DNA of 64,000 bases from contig NZ_CP162129.1 of assembly GCF_040834005.1 (NCBI RefSeq), positions 1,822,001 through 1,886,000 of the forward strand, given 5' to 3'. Origin of the DNA: Paenibacillus sp. PL2-23 (GTDB taxonomy: Bacteria; Bacillota; Bacilli; Paenibacillales; Paenibacillaceae). The notes beneath the pieces are model-generated. The model made no database searches and had not been told where the DNA came from. It saw only the letters and a list, made by a program, of their open reading frames with translations. The translations under genes were made by a program, and so were the position numbers. This document shows, piece by piece, positions 54,124 through 61,599 of the stretch (its first letter is position 1; each line of letters begins with the position of its first letter).

Positions 54124-55518
54124 ATGAAGAACATAAGAGATGTTTCAATGAAAAAGCTGACCTTGATTAGTTTCATCTTAGTATTGGCTCTCGTGTTTAC
54201 TGCTTGCTCCAATTCGAATGGGAATGCCTCGACTGCTGGCAATGCCTCTAACAACCCAAAGGAAACGGAAGGGGTTACAAAGGATAAAGGTTCTGAGACC
54301 GTTACCATAAGGGTTGCCATAAGAGATTATCTAACTGCTGAAGCCGAAAAAGTAGTTGCTGCATTTGAGGATCAGCATCCTAACATTAAGGTGGAGTTAG
54401 AGCCGTGGCCTACGAACGAGGACCAATACCGACAAAAGATTACAACCAACTTAGCGGCGAATAATTTACCCGATATTTTGGCGAATTTGGGAGGGATGGT
54501 TTCCCTTTTCGCGGATTCCGGTATAACTATGAGCTTAGATGAATTGTTGGGTTCCGACTCTGGTCTTAATAAAGATGAGTTTGATGAAGCGTTTTTACAA
54601 ACCGGTGTATCCTTCGGCAATAAGACAAAAGGCGAAGTTCATATGCTGCCGCTCGGAGCGGATGCCCTTGTTATCTTTTATAATAAGAGACTGTTTGACG
54701 AAGCCAATGTACCCTATCCAACAAGCGACTGGGATTATGAGAAATTTATTGATACGGCTAGGAAGCTGACCATTAAAGATGATAAAGGGAACACCGTTAC
54801 TTACGGTGCCAATATTAGATATACGTGGCAAGCCATCTATGGACCGTTGCTAGAAAACTTCGAAGGCTCATTGGTAAATGCAGAGATGGACAAGGCGTTA
54901 TTCCATAGCCCTGAAGCCATTAAAGGCTGGAAAGCTATGCTAGAGCCTGAGAAAGAGGGAATATTTGTACCGATGACGGTTCAAAACGATATGGGGAACG
55001 ATAATGCTCCGTTTCTAGGCGGCAAAGCAGCTATGCATACAGGAATTAGAGCCCAAGTTCCTATGGTAAGGAACGGCTTGAAGGATGATTGGGATGTTGT
55101 TGAATTGCCCTATATTAACGGTGTAAAAAAGGTGGGTGCTGGAGCTGTAGGCTTCTCTATCACTTCAAGCACGAAGCACAAAGATGAGGCATGGGAATTC
55201 ATGAAGTTTATTTATGATGGTGAAGGCGGCATGAAGATTTTTGCAGAAAACTATTCAGTGGTACCGCCGATTAAGTCGCTATATAATAGTTCGTTTTGGA
55301 AGGAGCTTCCTGGTCCTCCTTATTCAAACCATGTATTCACGGATACCTTAAAGTATTCGGTTATCTCCCCTCCTTTGCCGGTTGAAGCAAGCGGGGCGTT
55401 TAAGGGAGCTATTAAGGAGGCATTGGAGAGGTATTTGTTAAACGATGAAAATAATCTTGAGGCTTTAATGCAGGAAGCCGCGGATAAAGCGACAAAGGCT
55501 CTGAGTGAAAATAAATAA
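54124..55518 (+). CDS. Family 1 sugar-binding lipoprotein of an ABC importer
   Basis: This 464-residue lipoprotein has lipobox FTAC with Cys28 and is the binding protein of the fifth importer. The ATG at 54124 follows GGGGAG by 9 bases; the frame extends back to 54082 but that lies right behind the promoter operator and lacks a site. It is followed by a long hairpin and two MalF/MalG-type permeases. A rhamnosidase, a sulfatase and a GH106-like enzyme follow in the same operon, suggesting a sulfated rhamnosyl oligosaccharide as ligand. Confidence 0.93.
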   Translation: MKNIRDVSMKKLTLISFILVLALVFTACSNSNGNASTAGNASNNPKETEGVTKDKGSETVTIRVAIRDYLTAEAEKVVAAFEDQHPNIKVELEPWPTNEDQYRQKITTNLAANNLPDILANLGGMVSLFADSGITMSLDELLGSDSGLNKDEFDEAFLQTGVSFGNKTKGEVHMLPLGADALVIFYNKRLFDEANVPYPTSDWDYEKFIDTARKLTIKDDKGNTVTYGANIRYTWQAIYGPLLENFEGSLVNAEMDKALFHSPEAIKGWKAMLEPEKEGIFVPMTVQNDMGNDNAPFLGGKAAMHTGIRAQVPMVRNGLKDDWDVVELPYINGVKKVGAGAVGFSITSSTKHKDEAWEFMKFIYDGEGGMKIFAENYSVVPPIKSLYNSSFWKELPGPPYSNHVFTDTLKYSVISPPLPVEASGAFKGAIKEALERYLLNDENNLEALMQEAADKATKALSENK

Positions 55519-55530
55519 CAGTCCGTTGTG

Positions 55531-55568
55531 ATATTAAAGTGCTAGGAGGTTTCCTGGCACTTTAATAT
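55531..55568 (+). other. Hairpin between binding-protein and permease genes
   Basis: ATATTAAAGTGCTAGGA pairs with TCCTGGCACTTTAATAT (one G-T) around a GGTT loop. It is 17 bp long with no clear T-run and sits between the binding-protein and permease genes, like those at 19024 and 48345. Confidence 0.7.
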
Positions 55569-55597
55569 TAATTAAGTGGATGGATGGAGTGAGCTTA

Positions 55598-56509
55598 GTG
55601 AGCACTATGACGAAAGAGTACTGGATTCGAACAAAAAAAGCGTTGAAGAATGGAGATAATTGGTGGGCGCTCATATTCCATTTTCCTAATTTGCTCCTTT
55701 TTTCTGTTTTCACGATGTTTCCAATCCTGTTTGCCATAATCCTATCCTTTTATAACTGGAATGTAGTGGAAGCGCCTGTCTTTGTGGGATTGGATAATTT
55801 TGTCGATTTTTTTCGTGATGATAAAGCGATTACCTCCCTTCAATTAAACATTCTACTCATTTTATATTCTGTCCCAACTGCAGTAATTATTAGTTTTCTA
55901 TTGGCTGTGTTGATTAATCGCAAGATGGCAGGCATACAGGTGTTAAGAACGATGTATTATTTTCCGATCGTTATATCCTTAGTATCATCCGCGGTAATTT
56001 GGAAATGGATCTATTCAAAAAACTTTGGCATTTTAAATTATGGTCTTGATTTTCTGGGAATCCCTCCAGTAGATTGGCTGGGGGATAGTCAATTTGCTTT
56101 GATAGCTATTGCAATTGTTATTGTGTGGAAGCATATTCCGGCGACAATCATTATTTATTTAGCCGCTTTGCAAAGTGTGCCTACACACTTGTATGAAGCC
56201 GCCTCTTTAGATGGCGCCGGATATTGGAAAAAAATGAGGTACATTACGTGGCCTATGGTTGCCAATGCTACTTTATTGTTATTTATCTTAAATATGATCT
56301 GGACGTTCTTTGGATCGTTTGATGCAGTGGAGGTACTGACTAAAGGCGGACCTTACGGTTCTACAGAAATTATTATTTATTATTTGTATGAGAAAGCATT
56401 TATAGAGCTGAAGCTTGGATATGCTTCCGCACTCGGAATTGTATTATTCGTAATTTCTCTGCTCATCACATGGCTGCAGTTTTCGTTGAAGAAAAGAGGC
56501 GACAAATAA
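55598..56509 (+). CDS. ABC sugar permease, MalF type
   Basis: This roughly 303-residue permease has a short cytoplasmic lead, about six helices (first around LLLFSVFTMFPILFAIIL), and EAA loop EAASLDGAGY near 205. The GTG at 55598 has GGAG 8 bases upstream; an ATG at 55580 is also in frame. Its stop overlaps the ATG of the second permease by one base. It forms the fifth importer with the upstream binding protein. Confidence 0.92.
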   Translation: MSTMTKEYWIRTKKALKNGDNWWALIFHFPNLLLFSVFTMFPILFAIILSFYNWNVVEAPVFVGLDNFVDFFRDDKAITSLQLNILLILYSVPTAVIISFLLAVLINRKMAGIQVLRTMYYFPIVISLVSSAVIWKWIYSKNFGILNYGLDFLGIPPVDWLGDSQFALIAIAIVIVWKHIPATIIIYLAALQSVPTHLYEAASLDGAGYWKKMRYITWPMVANATLLLFILNMIWTFFGSFDAVEVLTKGGPYGSTEIIIYYLYEKAFIELKLGYASALGIVLFVISLLITWLQFSLKKRGDK

Positions 56510-57336
56510 TGAAAATGGAGATTGTAAAAAAACAGACTGTAAATGCCATCGCTTGGCTGATTGGAATAGGGATGTTTTTTCCGTTTATTTGGCTATTTAC
56601 GACCTCGATTAAGCCTTCAGATGAAGTATACGTTTTCCCTCCTGAATTTGTACCTTCGTCCATAGAATGGGGGAATTTTTTACTGGCTTGGGAAGATCTT
56701 GGGCTGAGGACTTTTTTCAATAGCGTCATTTTTACGAGTATTGTTCTTATTGGCCAAGCCATTATTTGTTTAATGTCGGGTTTTGCTTTGGCGAAAATAC
56801 CCGCTATGGGACAAAAGATATTTTTTGTTCTGCTGCTGATGTCCATGATGGTACCCAGTCAAGTCAGTCTTGTTCCGACTTTTATCATTGTTAAAAACCT
56901 GGACTGGATTAATACGTATCAGGGGCTTATTGTTCCTATCATTGCACATACGGGATTTGGAACATTCCTGTTCAGACAGTTTTTGGCGGATATTCCGGAT
57001 GAGATTGCGGAATCTGCCAAGATGGATGGCGCGAACTGGTTTACTATTTTCATCAAAATATTTCTCCCATTAAGCAAGCCCGTAATTGCTACTTTCTCGT
57101 GTTTAACATTTTTGGCTGCATGGAATATGTATTTGTGGCCACTTATTATTACGCAAAAAACAGATCTGTGGGTGCTTACATTAAAGCTGGCAGCTATGAG
57201 TTCAGAGTACACTTCTGCTCCTTGGAATGTAGCTATGGCTGCAAATATATTAGCTGCTTTGCCTGTTATTATAATATTTCTATTTTCTCAACGTTTCTTT
57301 GTCGAAAGTCTATCGACGACAGGGATGAAAAACTAA
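56509..57336 (+). CDS. ABC sugar permease, MalG type
   Basis: This 275-residue permease has TM1 at about 13-31 (WLIGIGMFFPFIWLF), EAA loop ESAKMDGANW near 169 and the C-terminus FFVESLSTTGMKN. The ATG overlaps the upstream stop, and AGAGG precedes it. It is of normal length, in contrast to the enlarged MalG-type permease at 19953. Confidence 0.92.
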   Translation: MKMEIVKKQTVNAIAWLIGIGMFFPFIWLFTTSIKPSDEVYVFPPEFVPSSIEWGNFLLAWEDLGLRTFFNSVIFTSIVLIGQAIICLMSGFALAKIPAMGQKIFFVLLLMSMMVPSQVSLVPTFIIVKNLDWINTYQGLIVPIIAHTGFGTFLFRQFLADIPDEIAESAKMDGANWFTIFIKIFLPLSKPVIATFSCLTFLAAWNMYLWPLIITQKTDLWVLTLKLAAMSSEYTSAPWNVAMAANILAALPVIIIFLFSQRFFVESLSTTGMKN

Positions 57337-57388
57337 AGATTGTGAGCAGTCGGAAACATGTATAAAACGAGTTTGGAGAGAAGATGAA

Positions 57389-60058
57389 TTGAGACATAAC
57401 GTAGAAGATATTAGGTGCGAGTATAGAAGAAACCCAGTGGGCTTAGATGTAAAGCATCCCCGAATTAGTTGGAAGCTCTATTCCGACGGCAGGAATGTTA
57501 TGCAGGCGGCATATCAAATTCAAGTATCGATGAGCAGTTTCAACGTCACGGATATTTTATGGGATACAGGGAGAGTGGACTCCGATCAATCTATTCATGT
57601 TACCTATTCAGGCCCTGAATTGCTTTCACGGACTAGATATTATTTTCGTATAAGAGTGTGGGTCGATCTTGATACGGTCTCTGAATGGAGTGATGTGAAT
57701 CACTGGGAGATGGGAATGCTGGGTGTAGGCGAGTGGTCTGCCCGTTGGATTACAGACGATGTGTCACGTCATGCTGACAATCATGATGCATGTCTTATGC
57801 TTCGACGGGAATTCTCGCTAAAGGGGAATGTGAAAAAAGCGCGGTTGTATGCCACTGCCCTAGGCTTGTATGAGCTTTACCTTAACGGGAGGAGAGTAGG
57901 GGATTGGCACTTTACACCGGGGTGGACCTCATATAACAAGCGACTACAATATCAGACGTATGATGTAACTGAACTTCTGCATGCAGATATAAATGCCATA
58001 GGTGCCCTTGTAGGAGGGGGCTGGTACAAAGGCAATCTGGCCTATCGAGATCAGCGAAATATATATGGCAACGAATCTGCGCTAATGTGCCAGTTGCATA
58101 TTACCTATGCAGATGACACTGAAGAGATGATTTTATCGGATGAACACTGGAGGTCGGCAACTGGACCGATAATCATGTCTGAAATATATCATGGTGAAAC
58201 CTACGATGCGCGATTAGAGAAAAACGGCTGGAATCTAGCTGATTTTAACGATGCAGACTGGTCGGGAATAAGGATGGTCGATCATTCTTATGAGACACTG
58301 ATTGCTCAAGAGAATATGCCTGCACGGATCATACAAGAGATTAAGCCCGTCTCATTCATTCAAACGCCTTTAGGCGAGACGGTATTGGACATAGGTCAAA
58401 ACATGGTGGGCTGGATGCATTTCAGAGTGAGCGGTGAGCGTGGCAGGAGAATTACATTACAGCACGCGGAAGTCCTTGATCACAATGGGAATTTTTATAT
58501 TGGTAATTTAAGAAGCGCAAAACAAACGATCAATTATGTGTTAAAGGGGGGTGAGGAAGAGGAGTTTGAACCCCGGTTTTCTTTCCAAGGCTTTCGATAT
58601 GTGAAGGTTGAGGGATGGCCTGGGGATCTCGATCCCAGTACATTCACCGCCAAAGTGATACACACAGATAATGAGATTACAGGGACGTTCGAGTGTTCGG
58701 ATCAAATGATGAATAAATTGCAACAAAACATAGTATGGGGTCAGAAGGGTAACTTTCTTGACGTTCCAACCGATTGCCCGCAAAGAGATGAAAGGCTGGG
58801 CTGGACAGGAGACGCTCATGTATTTATGAGAACCGCTTCCTACAACATGAATACAGCGTTATTCTTCACAAAGTGGCTGCGAGATCTTAAGGCAGATCAG
58901 TTGCCAAACGGTGGCGTGCCTCATGTAATTCCTCATGTGCTGCGTGCTGAGGATCACTCCTCTTCAGCCTGGGGGGATGCGGCGGTTATATGTCCATGGA
59001 CACTTTATCTATGCTATGGAGATAAAAGAATATTAGAGCAACAATACGATAGTATGAAGGCATGGGTGGAGTATATACGCTTTCAAGGGGAAAATGAATA
59101 CCTTTGGAATACAGGGTTCCACTTTGGGGATTGGCTTGGCTTAGACGCAAAAGAAAACAGTTATGAGGGAGCGACTCCCAAAGATCTCATAGCGACAATT
59201 TTTTACGCGTATTCAACGCATTTGCTGAAAGAAACAGCTATGGTCTTGAATCGTTTTGAGGATGCGGCAAAGTATGGACAACTGCACCAACACATTGTGG
59301 ATGAATTTAACAATGAGTTCATTTCGCCCAATGGCAGGTTGATTTCAAACACCCAAACTGCACATGTGTTGGCTCTCATGTTCGATGCTGTCAAAGTGAA
59401 GGATCGTCAAAGAGTTGCGGACGCATTAGCTCAGTTAATTATTGAAAATAATGTTCACCTAACTACAGGCTTTGTCGGGACGCCTTATTTATGTCATGTA
59501 TTGTCAAGGTTCGGCTATGATCATCTAGCTTACCAATTAGTGTTCCAAAAGGAATATCCTTCGTGGCTGTATGCCATTACTAAAGGAGCTACTACGATTT
59601 GGGAGCATTGGGACGGAATCAAAGAGGATGGTTCCTTCTGGAGTGATGATATGAATTCGTTTAATCACTATGCTTATGGAGCCGTTGGAGACTGGCTATA
59701 TCGGAGAGTGGCTGGAATCGACACAGCAACAAGTCAGCCGGGCTACAAACATATCATCATAAATCCAACCTTTGGATCAGAGCTGAGTTGGGTGAAAGCT
59801 AGCTATGAAAGTCTGTATGGTACCATTCGCTCGGAGTGGAGCAAGCAGGAGGACGGTATGGAGATTAATATTGCTATACCGCCCAATACAACTGCACAGG
59901 TAATCTTTAAGGGAATAACCAAAGTTAAGCAATTAGAAGAGGGAGGCTCGATGCTGCCAGTTATGGAGGGCTTGTTGAGCTGGGACTGTTGTGAGGAGCA
60001 TGTTGCATTACACTTAGGATCAGGAAACTATAGCTTTAGATATAAGGGAGATGATTGA
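57389..60058 (+). CDS. GH78 alpha-L-rhamnosidase
   Basis: This 889-residue enzyme is paralogous to the one at 28789 over its full length. It has the N-terminal sandwich domains (WRSATGPIIMSEIYHGE near 255), the helical barrel with general acid candidate Glu468 in DERLGWTGDAH, and base candidate Glu739 in TTIWEHWDG. No signal peptide: cytoplasmic. Start TTG follows GGAGAG. It is third after the permeases in the fifth importer operon and its stop overlaps the sulfatase start region. It probably removes rhamnose from desulfated or sulfated imported oligosaccharides; division of labour with the first GH78 is unknown. Confidence 0.94.
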   Translation: MRHNVEDIRCEYRRNPVGLDVKHPRISWKLYSDGRNVMQAAYQIQVSMSSFNVTDILWDTGRVDSDQSIHVTYSGPELLSRTRYYFRIRVWVDLDTVSEWSDVNHWEMGMLGVGEWSARWITDDVSRHADNHDACLMLRREFSLKGNVKKARLYATALGLYELYLNGRRVGDWHFTPGWTSYNKRLQYQTYDVTELLHADINAIGALVGGGWYKGNLAYRDQRNIYGNESALMCQLHITYADDTEEMILSDEHWRSATGPIIMSEIYHGETYDARLEKNGWNLADFNDADWSGIRMVDHSYETLIAQENMPARIIQEIKPVSFIQTPLGETVLDIGQNMVGWMHFRVSGERGRRITLQHAEVLDHNGNFYIGNLRSAKQTINYVLKGGEEEEFEPRFSFQGFRYVKVEGWPGDLDPSTFTAKVIHTDNEITGTFECSDQMMNKLQQNIVWGQKGNFLDVPTDCPQRDERLGWTGDAHVFMRTASYNMNTALFFTKWLRDLKADQLPNGGVPHVIPHVLRAEDHSSSAWGDAAVICPWTLYLCYGDKRILEQQYDSMKAWVEYIRFQGENEYLWNTGFHFGDWLGLDAKENSYEGATPKDLIATIFYAYSTHLLKETAMVLNRFEDAAKYGQLHQHIVDEFNNEFISPNGRLISNTQTAHVLALMFDAVKVKDRQRVADALAQLIIENNVHLTTGFVGTPYLCHVLSRFGYDHLAYQLVFQKEYPSWLYAITKGATTIWEHWDGIKEDGSFWSDDMNSFNHYAYGAVGDWLYRRVAGIDTATSQPGYKHIIINPTFGSELSWVKASYESLYGTIRSEWSKQEDGMEINIAIPPNTTAQVIFKGITKVKQLEEGGSMLPVMEGLLSWDCCEEHVALHLGSGNYSFRYKGDD

Positions 60059-60059
60059 C

Positions 60060-61598
60060 TTGAGGCCGAACATTATTTTTTTGATGACGGACCAACAGAG
60101 ATGGGACTGTATAGGAAGATATAATAAGCATATTCAGACGCCTAATATTGACCGGCTGGCCGACGCGGGAATTGTTTATAGTCAAGCCGTATGCCAGGCG
60201 CCGATGTGCGTCCCAAGCCGTTATTCCATGATGTATGGTCTTTATCCCTCCCAGCTTGGGGTTCGCACAAATTATGATGGGATTACGAATGAAGAGCTGC
60301 TGCCTGCTGACCCGCTGCCGGAGCTCATGAGGAAAGCTGGCTATCAAACCGCAGGGTTTGGCAAAACCCATTGGAATCATAATGCTGAGGGAGTCTCCGA
60401 GCCTTCGGCCCGAGGCTTCGAACATCGGGCGATTGGGTTATCTCGCGCGAACGGCCACTACGAGCAAGGTGCGATTATGATGGGGGATACACATCCTGAG
60501 CGGCTGGAGGCCTACATGGATGAAACCAAGGATTATGGCGCAGGGGAAGAGAACGCGAACGGTTATATCGGCTCTACCAGCAGAATCCCGATGAACCATC
60601 ATCGGGACGGCTGGGTGGCCGAGCAATGCTTGCAATTTATTGAGGAGGACGGAATTGATTCGGAACGGCCATTGTTCCTATATTTATCATTCTTGAAGCC
60701 TCATGCTGGATATAATGTTCCTCAAGAATTTGAGGATTTATATCGGATAGAAGATATACCTGACATTCAGCAGCCGCCATGGGAGCTAGAATCGGATACG
60801 CATCTAGCGGCAACGGATGCTATTAATCAGGAAAGCCTTGACGATTATCGTCAAAAGCGGGATGTCTGGGAAGCGATGAGTTCTTTGGAACGCCGTCGCT
60901 CTACGTTGCGCTATTGGGCGAATTGCTCATGGCTGGATCATTATTTTGGTCAAGTACTGGACCGATTGCGGGAGCGGGGCGTGCTGGATAATGCGCTGAT
61001 CGTCTTCTGTTCGGATCACGGTGAGATGTTCAGTGAACGGCGATACCGCTTCTCGAAATATTGCCTGTATGACAGCAGCGTGCGTGTGCCTCTTGTTCTA
61101 TCCGGTTCTGCGATTCCCCGGAACAAACGAGGGACCACGGATGATCGTCCGGCCGAACTAATCGATCTCGTGCCTACGCTGTCCAACGTTGCGGGCTTGC
61201 AACGGAATCCGATGCTGCCAGGTCTTGATCTGTTGGGTGAAGCAGTGCGAAGAGGCGCGTTTTGCGAGTTTCACGGGAAAGGCGTACCCGTCCATTCCGC
61301 TCCGGCGTATATGTGGAGAACAAAGGAATGGAAGCTGATTCTGTACCTGGAAGGAGCAGTGGGCAACGATGGGACGCATCATCAGGACATTCTAGGCGAA
61401 CTGTATGACCTGGTAGAAGATCCAAACGAATGGAATAATTTGTACTCACAAGATGGATATACAGGAATTCGAGAGCAGTTGAAAACTGAGCTGCTGATGC
61501 ATCTGGCAATAGCTTGGGCGAAGGCGCCCGTGTTCTATGATAGAAGAGGTTTGAAAGGATTAGAGCGATTTGAGACATGTCGAAAGGAATTGGAATAG
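60060..61598 (+). CDS. Type I sulfatase, Cys-type
   Basis: This 512-residue arylsulfatase-family enzyme has the formylglycine signature CVPSR at Cys50 (APMCVPSRYSMMYGLYPS), an N-terminal metal site (IFLMTDQQRWD near 5-15), and SDHGEMFSERRYRFSK near 320. The N-terminal DQQR and overall layout resemble sulfatases acting on glycans. TTG at 60060 is preferred because GGGAG lies 9 bases upstream; an ATG at 60051 abuts that site. No signal peptide is visible. Like the sulfatase at 34678 it needs formylglycine maturation by an enzyme not in the window. It lies between a rhamnosidase and a GH106-like gene. Confidence 0.91.
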   Translation: MRPNIIFLMTDQQRWDCIGRYNKHIQTPNIDRLADAGIVYSQAVCQAPMCVPSRYSMMYGLYPSQLGVRTNYDGITNEELLPADPLPELMRKAGYQTAGFGKTHWNHNAEGVSEPSARGFEHRAIGLSRANGHYEQGAIMMGDTHPERLEAYMDETKDYGAGEENANGYIGSTSRIPMNHHRDGWVAEQCLQFIEEDGIDSERPLFLYLSFLKPHAGYNVPQEFEDLYRIEDIPDIQQPPWELESDTHLAATDAINQESLDDYRQKRDVWEAMSSLERRRSTLRYWANCSWLDHYFGQVLDRLRERGVLDNALIVFCSDHGEMFSERRYRFSKYCLYDSSVRVPLVLSGSAIPRNKRGTTDDRPAELIDLVPTLSNVAGLQRNPMLPGLDLLGEAVRRGAFCEFHGKGVPVHSAPAYMWRTKEWKLILYLEGAVGNDGTHHQDILGELYDLVEDPNEWNNLYSQDGYTGIREQLKTELLMHLAIAWAKAPVFYDRRGLKGLERFETCRKELE

Positions 61599-61599
61599 G

